This document shows positions 34,025 through 46,304 of a stretch of 64,000 nucleotides of DNA, piece by piece. Origin of the DNA: Bryoerythrophyllum caledonicum. Its lineage: Eukaryota; Streptophyta; Bryopsida; Pottiales; Pottiaceae. Below the pieces are notes generated by a model. The model was not told where the DNA came from and did not search any database. It worked only from the letters and a program-made list of their open reading frames with translations. The stretch spans positions 17,085,406 through 17,149,405 of the forward strand of contig OZ020514.1 of the NCBI GenBank assembly GCA_963971425.1. Reading direction: 5' to 3'. The translations under genes and the position numbers were made by a program. Positions within the stretch are counted from its first letter, which is position 1, and every line of letters starts with the position of its first letter.

Positions 34025-36436
34025 TATCATCAAACTTAAAAAAACACACTATTTTACTGCAAAACTTCGATACCTAAACCTACTCAGGCTCTGACCACTC
34101 GTGGTCTTTGTTATTGGTCAGTGGATATTAAAGTGTCTACTCTCAAAAGGGAGAAGTAGTCCTATCCATCTATTCATATGTCCCGTAGGCTTAGGTCTAG
34201 AGGTGGAACAAACAAACACTTTACTCACACCGATCTCATTCAGAGACCAGAGTTACTCCTTCTCTATTGCTTTGGTGTTAATGGCGTTGGATCTGACGTG
34301 TTAATGCGATGCCAAGTTGAAATTGGGTGCACATAGCTATGGAGGTGCTAATTTGGACAAGGAGGGTATTGGAGAGCTCTGATCGGGGGTTTCTATAGAG
34401 TGTTGTTGAATAGAAGTGGAGTACGCGGTGGCGCTTGTGTTTTCCCCTTGCCATTACGGTGCTCTTTCAAATGGGCCTTGTCTTGTTGTTTTCCTTGAAA
34501 CAAAGCAGAGAGAGAGATAGAGAGGAGAGATCCGGCTGTTGGGAGCTGTGGGTAGTTCCAAGTATCTAGGTTTGTGTGTTTTGTTGTTGTTAGTGGGGAT
34601 CTTCTTGGTATTTGAATTCGTCTGTGCATCACCTGTTTAGTTTATCGTGAGACGCAAGTGCTGTGGTTTGATGTTCCTTGTGCTCTTCGTTGTGTGTCCT
34701 TAGGATTTTGTGCTACAACTGAGACATATTCCTAGCTGCCAGGCATTCTCAGTGGATTGGTTAAAGTGACGGATTCTGTGTTGTTTTCTCCCTCCTCTAT
34801 TGTCTCTGTCTTGTGAGGATTGTCGCTTTCTCTGATGTTGCCTTGGAGGACTATCTCTATGGGTTTCTCTTTGCTCCATCCGTTTTCCGAAACTTGGAAT
34901 TTTGTAATGTTTTCATGGCCTGAGAGGTTTCTGTCTCATTTGTTTTCTGTTCTCTATGTATCTAAGGTCCGTGCAATCTAGATGTGTAGTAGAGAGTTGA
35001 GAGGAGGTAGGTACCGTCGCGGAAGACAACGTCATGCAGGCACGTCGACATAAAGATGAGTATCTACGAGGAAGACGACGTCGTCGAGAGGCGGTGACAG
35101 GGGGTGAGTGCCGAAACACTTGAACTCGCTACCGTATCCTCCACAGGTACGCGACCCATGCAATACCGTACGTATACTATACCATATATGTATTGTAATT
35201 GTATAGTAAGCCATAATCTGTAGCGCACATGTGCGTTCACATTGCAATAGGTTTTGATGACTCAGAGATGAATTAAAATTCCTCATCTAGAGCCTTCATC
35301 CAAGTAATCACTACTACTTCTGCAACATCAACTACTAATTCATGCATGTGGTATGGGGTAGGATTTGGAGAAGAGAGGATAAGGTACAAACTTTGAAGCT
35401 TGAGGGCATTTCTAAAATGGTCTAAAGGTGTCACCAAAATATTTGGGCTATGTGGAGTATGGACCATGGATGGAAGAGGTAAGAGCAAGCAACTGGAAGA
35501 CTCTACTTCACCTAAAGGAGAGATTAGTGGTGAAGTATTGGACACCTTGATTTCTAGCTTGCAGAGTTTCCACATTAAGAATACTTCTTCTGAGGCAAGT
35601 GGTAGTGGCACAAAGTTTAAGCGCTCTCTTATAGCCAAGTCTCGCACATGCACTCAGGATTTGCACAAGCTTGGCACCAAGGTCTTAAGTATAGAATCTG
35701 TAAAGTATTGGACTTCACTAGGCGGGGTTCGTAAAATTCGAGCACTTCGGGCAAATGAGGGCATTCTTACACCTTTGTGCTACGCTTGAGGTCAAGTGGA
35801 CACTGACGACTTGGTAGTTGCTGAAAGGGCAGTTGCATTAAGAAATTTTGGCTCAAGGTATACAGTAAAGATATAGGACTTCTCTCGGGGAGTCAAACTA
35901 CTCCCATTCTCTCTCATCTTCACTGAATTTGAGAGTGAGGGCTTCTTGTTCCACACCACGTGGCACTGGAAGGTAGGCACTTGGCGAGAGCGAGCTAGTA
36001 GTATGTGAGGCTCGACTGGAAAGTGTTTTGCCATGAGGCTAGAATCTTGCCATGAAGCTACTCAGGATTTGCACAAGCTTGATAGTAGGTGTTTCTCCTA
36101 GTGAAACCATGAAGCTACTTGATTGGAAAGTGTCACCTAGCATCTATGCACCAAAGATTAAGGGTACCCATGAAGCATGGGGTTCTTTAAAGTGAATCAC
36201 TTAACTCCCAACTTGGATTCGAGGAAGGGGCCTGGTTTCACTAGGAGAAATACCTCCTGTGCTATAGGTGTCCATGAGCAAGTGTTAGAGGAGATTGTCA
36301 CTCATCCGGAAGAGGTAGTAGATCTGATGTTACCATCGGTGGAAGAGGAATAATTGTTTGACCAGCGTGGGGTGGATGTTGTAGTACCAAATTTGCTCAG
36401 GAGGCTACAACAATCATATTTTAATTGAGAAGACAT
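34025..36436. other. No gene recognised; possible retroelement leader
   Basis: The region mixes short frames. The longest, 35,400-35,789 plus (129 codons, TTG start; Ser/Lys-rich), has no domain and may belong to the degraded element that follows. CTCAGGATTTGCACAAGCTTG appears at 35,654 and again at about 36,060, a short direct repeat. Confidence 0.4.
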
Positions 36437-38458
36437 GGCTTCACCTTATAGAGGTGGAGAATGAGGAGTATGGAGATTTTCGGGTGCCACAGGCACTATC
36501 AAAGTTGATGACTTTAAAAGGAAGTTCACCATGTGGTGTGAACTCCAGAAGTCCTGTAATCCCAACTTCAATCCATACATGGTTTCGAGGGCATTGTTTG
36601 GGTGTCTAGAAAGAGCTCCATAGGTGGATTATGGAGAATTCGAAGAGGCCCATTTTCTAGAAATTATGGCCTGGAGAGATTTCTTTGCATCAAATTACGA
36701 GCTAGGTTCTTTGTGCAACTCAACAGAGACTATCAAGGGCAAAGAGCGGATAAAATGAAGGCCCTTTGTTCCTTCACTCGTGGAGGTGACGAGTCTTTGA
36801 AAGAGGCTCATGCGAGATTAAAGAGACTAATCTCGGCCACTCACATATTTACAAGACAACAGGTAGTGCAACATTGATATAGTATCATGGACAAGGATTT
36901 GAAGACCTTGGTGCGCAATGAGGCATTGCGATTGGAAGTGCCAACTACCATATGCTTTGTTTTTGAAACCTCGGAGCAAATTGAGATTAATTTACTAAAA
37001 GAAAAGGCAGCCATGGAATTTCTCTAACGGAATGTGAAGGTCCCGAAGAAGGTAAAAATGGCCAAGTTGGTTGTTCCTTCATATATTTAGATGACAGTGG
37101 TGCCTTGTGCTTCAAATGTGGGAAGCCAGGGCGCTAGAGGAAGAGTTGATAGGGAGGTAAGACTCCCACACCTCAAGCTAGAGGCTTTTGTTTCAGTGAT
37201 GGTGCCGAGGGGCATGCGAAGGCCAACTATTGGAAGCTTCACACGGAGTTGAAGCCTTTTGGAAGCAAAGGAGCTAGAGCAAGAAGTAAAGAGGAGTCCA
37301 AGGCCACTCGAGGAGAAAAGAAGAGTTTGAAGGCCAAGTTTGCGGGGTTGGAGGAAAAAATGGAAGCAATGAGTGCCAACACTACCGTGGGAGGTGGCAA
37401 CCCTCAAGTCACTCGTGGTTTCCATGCTTGGAGTGGCTTTAGTTCTATGGATGATGGATTAGGGGACTTTATGTTGAGTGGCATGGCACTTGCCATCAAC
37501 GATGGCACATGGGAGGCCTATACCTTTACACTGAGCTAGACACCAATTTCCAAGGAGGTTCCACATGGAGCTAGTCCAACTCTTGACCCTCAACATGGAA
37601 AGGATAATTGGCAAGCACGGTTGCCCCAATCTTTCACGTTGGAGGAGATGGTGCCCACGTTGTGCATGGTTATCTAGTGGCAACATCCAAACGGCCCTCA
37701 CCACAACTTTGAGGATACACGGGAGTTTGTGAGGCAATTATAGAATCAAGAACCTTGGTATGTAAAGCTTCTTGTTTTTTCTGCAAAGGTATTGTCATAT
37801 CACAACTTTAATGTGGCAGAGGTTTTCAAGACGGCGGCCTCAATGTGTGAGTAAGGCAATTCCACGGGTGTCAACGTGTTGAAGGCGGAGGTGATCGAGG
37901 TAGGAATAAAAGAGAGCCAGAGCTACAACGCGGAGGGGCTGCTTTTAGCAGCCATGCGTGTGAAGACAATGGCCGCCAGACCTGCGATTGAGAGGTCATC
38001 CATTCCACTAGGTGGTAGTGGTTAACAATTCCCAAGGTATTTTCCAACTTGTTGGGCCTAAGAGGAGGATCTTTGTACCTTGACGTGTGCTTTTGGATTG
38101 AGAAGCTCAACCTTTGATGCTCGGAGCACCCACTATTGAAGAGTTGGGTTTGACTAAGGATACTTTGGAGAAATGCCCATGGATAATTAGCACATCCATG
38201 AGAGTTATAGAGCACAATACAGACATCACAAGAGCTGAGTTGGTATTGCAACTCAATTAGAGTGATGTGGCGGATGCAAGTTCCATGAAAGTAAAGGCAA
38301 TAGTCATGGAGACCAAGTCATATGATGTCTTGGTGGGCTCGGCGATGCTATATCCAATGAAATTCACCTTGGATTTATGGGAGGAGTCTGCAAGCTTTAG
38401 ACTAGGATGGCAAACAAAAGATAAGCGAAAGGTTGAGTTGCCAGCTCGATTTCTTTGA
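36437..38458 (+). mobile_element. Ty3/gypsy-type gag-protease remnant
   Basis: The frame from ATG 36,437 resembles a retrotransposon gag: DDFKRKFTMWCELQKSCNP, then LFGCLERAP, and ESLKEAHARLKRLIS near 36,800. A zinc-knuckle start, CFKCGKPGR, follows at about 37,106, where the expected His is Arg and a TAG follows. A retropepsin-like segment with VLVGSAMLYPMKFTLDLWEE ends at 38,458. At least five stops and two frame changes interrupt it. Reverse transcriptase and integrase are absent. Flanking LTRs were not found. The superfamily assignment rests on gag and protease style only. Confidence 0.5.
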
Positions 38459-39009
38459 GTTCTGACTTGTAACCTTGTTGATGTATTTGCCTTCTCTAGA
38501 TGTATGAATGTGGAATCTTCATGGTTTCAGGCAGATTTTGAGAATTCTCCTATTGATAATCACACTTCAGAGGCAATGCATGTCCATATGGGCAACACGA
38601 GTGATGGTGAGGCACATGGATATCAACCTGTCATCGAGGCAGCGTGGAGAAATACCACCAAGTTGAGGAAGGACACAAATTTTTAGATATTAGAGTTGCT
38701 CGTTGTTAATATGATACCGTAAATAGTTGCGGTAGATTTAGAAAGGAAAGTAAAGGGGAGAAAATGGAGTGAGGTGATACAAACTTAAAGTAGTCCTTAT
38801 GTATTAGCAATGATATTACCAATTAGTACTATAAGTAAAGGCCTTTGAAAGAAGGCCATATCTCACTCCAAGTATTGTTTGTAATACCTTATGTGTTTCA
38901 TTCATGTGTGCAATCATTTCTCTACTTCTTTTGAACCTCAATAGGTTATGGGCCTACTCATGTGAGTTGCGTGTGTAGAGTTTTGGTGCAGATTGGTTAT
39001 GAGGAGATC

Positions 39010-39215
39010 TTGAGAGTCTTTGAGTGTTGGAGGTGCACAAGATTCAATTTGGAGCATTGGAGGTGTATAAAAGTTGACTCAAGGTTGTTGGAGCATTGGA
39101 GGTGCAGAAGGTTCAATTTGAAACATTGGAGGTGATTGAAGTCGACCCAAGGAGTTTGTAAAAGCATTACGGGTGATTGAAGACAATCCAAGGAGTTTCT
39201 AGAAGCATTGGCGGC
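39010..39215. repeat. GCATTGGAGGTG tandem repeats
   Basis: The core GCATTGGAGGTG or a one- or two-base variant occurs about six times at spacings of roughly 30-55 bp. It is followed alternately by a GTTCAATTTG or TCGACCCAAGGAGTTT-type tail. It sits just upstream of the copia gag and may be part of its 5' leader. Confidence 0.6.
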
Positions 39216-39433
39216 GCGCATTCAAGGGTGTCGACTTTGTAAGTGTTTACATTTGCACCTTTGCACTTTTGGACTTTGCCCATATACATAGTACACAATC
39301 AATATGGGTAGTCCTGAAGTTTAAGTGTTCTAGGTGCATTCGTGCATATTTGAGCCAAAAAAAAGAGCTCATTTGAGTGGTTAAGGTGCACTAGTGCACA
39401 TTGGAAGTTAGAAGTTAGTGTTGGAGTGCAAAT

Positions 39434-42277
39434 ATGGCAACATATGATGGCGAGAGTGCTACAGTCATTGAGAAGTTCAAAGGTAAGAATTTCAATTTTT
39501 GGAAGTTCAAGATGGAGATGGTGTTGTTGGCATCCATGGATCTTTGAGAGATTCTTGACATTGACAATCACCCAGAAATTTTGAGAGATTGTCCATCGAC
39601 AATCTCCCATGATTGTTCATTGTGAAGAACTTCTAGCAACTTCTAGGAGATTGTTGATGACTCCGAGGAGCCTCCATCCGAAGATGATGATCCAAAGGTG
39701 AAGAAGGACTATAGTTGGCATGTGAAGAAAGCCATGTCCGTCATTGGCCTCAACTTAGTGGACAACCAACTTGCCCACATCAAGAGTTCCGAAGGACCTG
39801 TGGAAGCATGGAAGACTTTGTGCAACATCCACAAAACGAGAAGCTTGTCCACATCCTCTTCTTTTGCCAGAAGCTCTTCACAATCAAGATGCAAGAGGAG
39901 AGGATTTATTGAATCATGTCAACGAAGTGAAGGCACTTGCGGATCAACTCACTTGCTTGGATGTCCTGATGAGAGATAAAGATGTAGTCATGACCTTGCT
40001 TGAGAGTTTGCCGCCTTCATATGAACACTTGATCATGGCCTTGGATTCTTTGGCAATGAAAGAGCTCACCTTGGAGTTTGTAACGGCACGGTTGATGCAC
40101 AAAGTATCCAAGCACAAGGAGAAGGAGCCCAATGGCGACGATGCGGCCTTGGTGTAAAAAAAAACAAGTGGGGAGGCTTTTCTTCAACACGTGGCGAGCC
40201 CAAGGTATGTTACAATTGCAACAAACCGGGCCACATTATACGAAATTGCTTCAAGCCAAAGAAGTGGGAGCAGGACAATGCAAACCAAGCAAACGAGAAG
40301 GAGAATGCCAATCATGCAAAAGAAGATGATGACTACGCATTTGCAACTCAAGGTGGACCACATTCCAAGTCCATATGTAAGTGGATCATGGATTCGAGCG
40401 CCACAAAACATATGACACCTCTTAAGGCGGCATTTGACACGTATGAGGTAATTACTTCACATAACTTGCAATTGAACGATGATAGTGTTGTGGAGGCCGT
40501 TGGCGTTGGATCTATTATTGTCAAAGTACTTGTGAGGGGTTGCTCTAAGAAGTTTAGAATCAAGGGTGTTCTCCATGTGCCCAAGTTGCAAGCGAACTAG
40601 TTTTCAATGAGCAAACTTGCTCTTGGTAAGCAAACTTGTGACAAGTGGAATGAAGGTGCAATTCAACGTGGAGGGATGTGTGTTGAGGGCACCAAACAAA
40701 GATGTTCTTGTGGTAGCACCTCGTGAAGGCAATTTGTATCAAGCAACTTTCATGACAGTGTTTAAAGCCGATGCGGCCAACATGGTACAATCATCAGCAA
40801 AGAGTGGTGCATTGGAGCCTTGGCATCGTCGTCTTGGTCATTTGAACGTGAGAATTGTGCATATGCGTGAGTTTGGATGCATTGCATATGCAACGGTGCG
40901 GGATACAAAGAGGGATAAACTTGATGCAAAAGGCACAAAGTGTTTGTTTCTTGGCTATTGCAAGGGCACTAAGGCATGTCGGCTCATGTACATTGAGACC
41001 AATAAAATCATTAAGAGTCGTGATGTTGTATTTGTTGAAGATACTACTAGTATTGGTGATGTTTTGAAGATGAGTCCAAGTGGGAGAAGCGAGACCCGTA
41101 CCTCGGTGGATGAATCTTCCAAACCACCACCCTTGAAAGATTGCAATGGCAATACCAAGAAAGAAGAGAGATTGGATGCCGAAGAAGGAGGTGTAGCATC
41201 TTCATCAACACTTTCACCAAGCGATGAGGACTTGGGGAACTTACAAGAGCCGCAATATACAAGAAGAGAGCGTCGTCCGTCCAGTAAATGGTGGAAGAGC
41301 CACATTTTGCCTCAACATGAGCTAGAACGTACCAACGTGGCGTCATTGAAGAATCCTTTAAACATGTGTGAGGCTATGAAATCAAAGGATACAAACAACT
41401 GAGAGTCGGCTATGCAAGAAGAATACGACTCGCTCCTGGCAAATGACACGTGGAAGTTGACCTCTCTATTAAGAGATCGCAATAGCGTTGGATGTAAGTG
41501 GGTGTTTCGTACAAAGAAGGATGCTTTGGGTCGAGTATTTTAGCCACAAGGCAAGATTAGTTGCCAAAGAATACTCTCAAGTTGTGGGAGTGGACTTTCT
41601 TGAGACGTTTGCTCCCGTTGCCAAGTTCACCACCATTCGGTGCATTCATGCACTTAAGGTGGCCTTGAACTTGGAGATCCACCAAATGGATGTGAAGACT
41701 GCATTATTGAACAGCGAGTTAGACGAGGACATTAACTAGGACCAGCCACAAGGTTTTGAAAAAGAAGACTTTGATCGTCTTGTGTGCAAACTCAAGGAGT
41801 CATTGTATGGACTTAAGCAATAATCAAGAGCATGGAACCAACGCATCATTTTTTTCTTTACCAAGGAAGGTTTTACAAGGAGCCAAGCGGACCATTCCTT
41901 GAACATCAAGTAAACGGGTGAGTACTTGGTGATAATCCTCATCTATGTGGATGACTAGATCATCTTGGCTAGCCTTTTGGCTAAGTTTTTCGTGGCTCAA
42001 AGATAAACTCACGATGGAGTTTGAGATGAGCAATCTTGGTGAGTTAAAGTATTGCGTTGGTGTGGAATTTGTGAGAGACTGCAAGGCATGCACCATCACC
42101 AGGAGCCAAAAGAAGTATGTTGAGGAGGTGCTCAACCGCTTAAACATGAAGGAGTGCAAGCCAATTGGTACCCCTCTTGATGTGAATGTCAAGTTAATGA
42201 AGCTCTTGAAAAAAGAGTTTCAAGCCATTCAAGGTGAATTTGGTTTTGTCAAAATGGCTTTAGTTTTGGAGTTTTAG
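39434..42277 (+). mobile_element. Ty1/copia retrotransposon, internally deleted and truncated
   Basis: Domains in order: gag from ATG 39,434 (KFKGKNFNFWKFKMEMVL, then LLESLPPSYEHLIMALDSL near 40,005); zinc knuckle CYNCNKPGHIIRNC (40,208); protease WIMDSSATKHM (40,385, DSS instead of DSG); integrase zinc-domain end EPWHRRLGHLN (40,817), which jumps directly to the integrase C-terminal MREFGCIAYATV and GTKCLFLGYCKGTK, so the D-D-E core is missing; reverse transcriptase [48 protein letters not shown] and IYVDD. The RT ends around SNLGELKYCVGVEF and CKPIGTPLDVNVKL (about 42,190), and RNase H is absent. Several stops, including TGG-to-TGA in the gag DLWEIL motif, make it inert. No LTRs were recognised. 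Confidence 0.9.
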
Positions 42278-44077
42278 GTCAGTACAACCCTAAAATCGAG
42301 TTTACGGCTTACTTTGATCATGGATCCTTGATCTTGGTTAGGGATTGATGAGATGAACCGTGGATATGTGGCTGCCACCCTTGAGCCTCCTTTGACTTGG
42401 ATAAGAGGGCGTGGTTGGCCACTCTTCCTCTCTCTCATCATTCTTGGAGGCGAAGCTATGCTAAAATCTCTTTTAATCCTCATCTAGTTTTGAGCTGCGA
42501 TTGAATGTATATTGCAAAGTACATATTTGGAGTTAGAACGTGAAAGTTAAGGAATATCTAGACCTAGTTATAAGCTTCCTAAGGATAATTGACATGCTTA
42601 ACTTGGAGCAAAGATGACGAAGTTGTAGCATATTTTGTGATAAGAGGATCAACTGCCGGCTAGATCTAGATAGTTGACTTTGAAAGGCGATTTATGGCAC
42701 AAAGTATCCAAGTTGAAGCTAGAATTTCTCAGGTAGATTCATTGTATTGTCAACTTTTTAGGAATTATCCTCATGTTTAGATTCAGTTCTAACCCAAGAA
42801 GTTATGGTCGCTGAAGTAAAGGGGAGTTGGCCGTGGTGACGATGTAGCACTAAGCTAACTTACTCTACTTTGAGAGACCATATCGTAGAGCTCACTCTTG
42901 ATTTTGAAGAAAAATTTGATGGAAATGATGCCACTTCAAGTTTTGTTCTTGGAATGCCAAAGCACAAGTGCAACACAATTGAAAATGAACAAGGGCAAGG
43001 ATTTTTGTTGTCAAGGGTGTGCTGACAAGGCCGACAAAGTCTGAAAACTTAGAGGCAAGATTTCTCTTAGCCCATTTGTTGTTTTGCATTGAAAATTGAT
43101 GGAGAACAAGCAATTGCAAGTGTTGTTTTTACAAGGGCAAAGTTTGTTGGAAACAAGTTAGTGATGCAAAAATTGTGATGGATTTAGTGCAATGGAGTTG
43201 CTGCCATGACTTGGAAGGTGGCGACTTCCAATTTTCTTTGATTTTTAGAATGAATCATGGATGAATGAATTTATTGGATGAAAATTAGATGAACGGACTT
43301 TGAATGAATGAATGTCATAAGATGAATAAAAATTAATGGAGCTATGATTGATGGATGAAAGTTTAGGATATATGGAATGTAAGATGGATGAACTTAGGCT
43401 TCAGGGATGAACTTAGGGCTTATGGATGAACTTAGGACGGATGGATGAACTTTGGGTATATGGATGAACTTTGGATCTATTGATGAATAAAAATTACCAA
43501 AATTACGTGTGAGTGAAGTTAATCCACTTGTCTACTAAACGCATCTAAAGGTGGAAACACTATATTCATTAAAATGAGACAAATCGTGAGATTTGAGACT
43601 AAAAGCCTATTACTTCGGACTCAAATATCGAGAATAGTTGTTGTAAATGGAGGCATACATCATGTAACATACAAGAAACATCTCAAATCCAACAATAAAA
43701 CAACATGATCATTGCAACGCTCCATAATTGCATTACACAAGACATATTATTAATAGATCGTCATAGAGAATATAATTCTACCATAGTCAAAGACGAAGGA
43801 GTACAATGGAATAAAATAATACTTAAATTTTATTTTCATGACATCATTTACCAAAATAGGTAATCACAAGCAAATTTCTATTTATATTAGTCTAGGATCT
43901 ATGCTATCGTCTCTACAACAAAACAAGGAAGGACCCCTAAAGCATATAAAATTGTTCCTACTTAGGAGTTCCCCCCTCACTAGAAGGAATGGTTGAACCA
44001 CCTCCTCGTGTCTGTAGAAGCAAGGCCTCCTACGCTTTCACTTTCGCATACCCAATCAAAATTTCCTTCCTCCGATA
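42278..44077. other. No gene recognised; contains a small minisatellite
   Basis: At about 43,385-43,480, GGATGAACTTAGG / GGATGAACTTTGG repeats four to five times with spacing near 20 bp. It is preceded by a looser GATGAATGAA-type stretch from 43,240. The rest shows no motif. Confidence 0.5.
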
Positions 44078-44690
44078 TTAGGGTTTATAGTAATCATCCA
44101 CTTCCGAATAATTCACAGATTTTAGCACAGGTGAATGACGTGATTGATGGCACCGACCACTATCAGCCCCAGAACCACCACCTCCACTCAAGCATAGTGA
44201 ATTCCGACAAAACTGTGAAGATGCGGATCTCAAAGATCTAGGCTTAAAACCAAGAGATTCAGTATGCAATCCCGTTGAACGTATGGGAGGATTACTAACT
44301 CCAACAATACCTTCAGATCTTGAACTAGGAAACCGCCTCAGCTTAGCAGGGGTAGGAGAAGGCTGGACATGAATAAATGAAGGCGGAATAATCAAATTGG
44401 AAGATACAGGCTCAGACTCGTTTACCTTGTTTACATCAATTGCACCATTAACATAGAGCTGCCGTTTAGGAGTGCAATCGCCAACAGGCTCTACAAAAGC
44501 ACACATTCGCTTGAGTGGCAAAGGAGATGCCACACAAGGAATTCGAGCCCTCCGCTCAGAAGGGCTATCAACAACACCATCATCGACCTTCTATGTAGAA
44601 AAGTCCATGATAGCAGAGGCTGCATCGGTTGCAGTGCACACAAGAAGCGACTTTGAGTACTCATAAAATGAGCCACAATTGGAGGGCGGT
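44078..44690 (-). pseudogene. Unrecognised ORF with one in-frame TAG
   Basis: A minus-strand frame reads from about 44,690 (SKPPSNCGSFYEYSKSLLVC) through a TAG at 44,591 and on to the stop at 44,078. It is Ser/Pro/Arg-rich with CAFVEPVGDCTPKRQLYVNG and PSPTPAKLRRFPSSRSEG, and likely disordered. The TAG follows MDFST and could come from CAG. It lies downstream of the FCP1-like gene on the same strand and might be a further exon of it, but no joining splice pair was proven. Confidence 0.4.
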
Positions 44691-45100
44691 TTACTACAAT
44701 CACTCCTACATAGAAGAGGGATGGTAGCCTTCACAACGTGCAAAAGACACACGAGATAAAAGAAGCGATGAGTCAATACAACAACAGTCACAACAATCCA
44801 ATGCATGCTCCACCCGAGGATAAATATGAAAGCCCAAAAGAATACAATATACCTTGAATCCATAATAAAAACAATACCCTCGACCGGAGGATAAACAATA
44901 ATACTGAGGACAATGATAAATCCTAAAACCGACCAAAAGATGAATAGCAGCACATAGAAAACAAAAAACACAAGACAATGCCAATAAATTACAAAAAAAC
45001 TTGTTGAAGTTGTAAAATATTTATATATTCAAAATGTAAAAGGGTGTTTACAATGTCGATACTAAATGCCTACTATATTTCAAAATAGAGGCCGATGAAA

Positions 45101-46077
45101 CTATGAAGCCGACGAAGTAGAACCATGTGGAATTTCATAGAAAAAACCAACGTTCTTGTTTGAGAGCACCATCCCATCTACAATATATTTCATGAAAGGA
45201 CTATTAGGCGCCAACGGTGGAACCCCTATGCGATTGTTGTTAACATAATCATGTAATTGCCCAACAAGGCATTCAGAAACTAGACATCGTAGCCAAGGTA
45301 CAACTTCCTGAGCAAGGAATAGGTCATTACAAGCCGCATGTCTCCACGGACGAAGGAAAATGGCATTTCCCATATGATTACACAAGCTCTTCTCCAGGTT
45401 GTCGTCGATGAGAAGTATCTTGTCTAAATCTACGACCATCGACTCAAGTCGTTGCCTAAATAAAGTTGATGACAGAGTTTTCAAAAAGATCATCTTGTTC
45501 GAATTGTATTGATCCATCAGGAACTTATTGGGCGAGGTTTCAATTCTATCACAGCTCTCCTAACCAAGAACTAGAGCTGGAGAAGGCATGTCTGAAAAAA
45601 AATACTTTGCAATTTCAACAACAGTGGACTTCTTCATGGAGCTCCAAACGACAATAAAGTTCATTTTGTTTTGGATGTCCGCCAGAAACACACGAACTCC
45701 AGGGCGAGTATATTCAGCTTTCGGACCTATGTATGCAGGGACGGTGCAAGAATACGTTGCCCGACTCCTTGAGCCTCTAGACAACCGGGGGAGATGCTCT
45801 GTCTCGCACAAGATGCCATTAATATCCAGAACAATACTAAGCCACTTGTGTGGCCACCGGTTGGAGACAACAGAAAAACTCCTCTGCAAACAGTCTTGGG
45901 ACAAGACGAACACACACTAAAGTCAATGGAAATTACCTAATGAAATGCACATTGAGCAATATGCAAAGGAAGTGTCACAGATTGCATCAATTCTCCCCCA
46001 CATAGCGACTTCTGTAAACCATTCCCAATTCGAGGCTTCAATGCAAGAGGTCGATGAACAATATCATCCATTCTCAT
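45101..46077 (-). pseudogene. FCP1-like (NIF/HAD) phosphatase-domain gene, two exons, two TAG codons
   Basis: Exon 1 (46,077-45,937) starts MRMDDIVHRPLALKPRIGNG. It ends FH-TAG directly at a GTAATT donor. Exon 2 (45,883-45,101) carries the HAD fold of FCP1-type domains: WLSIVLDINGILCE (motif I), VRVFLADIQNKMNFIVVWSS (motif II region), and DLDKILLIDDNLEKSLCNHM then NAIFLRPW (motif IV). Members with DxD at motif I dephosphorylate Ser/Thr, for example on the RNA polymerase II tail. Here motif I is D-I-N-G, as I recall for a plant-specific FCP1-like clade, so catalysis is doubtful even in an intact protein. A second TAG interrupts LVLG-ESCDRIE, where relatives usually have Gln. Both stops are one transition from CAG. 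No frameshift is seen, so the gene was lost recently or is a near-intact copy. Confidence 0.78.
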
Positions 46078-46304
46078 CTCAGAAAACAATTGAAGAAAAC
46101 TGAATTGTTAAACAATTCGATAAATTATAAGCAAATGTTTTTACAAATATATACACTCTGCCTTAGCTGCATTAAAACTCATATGGATCTGATGCCAACA
46201 GTCCAATACACCCATATAAGACCTACTGGAGACTATGAGTAGTCTTTCAAAAAAATACACCGCTATAGCTCATAAAATAGCTTGAAAAATTTGAAAAAAA
46301 AAAG

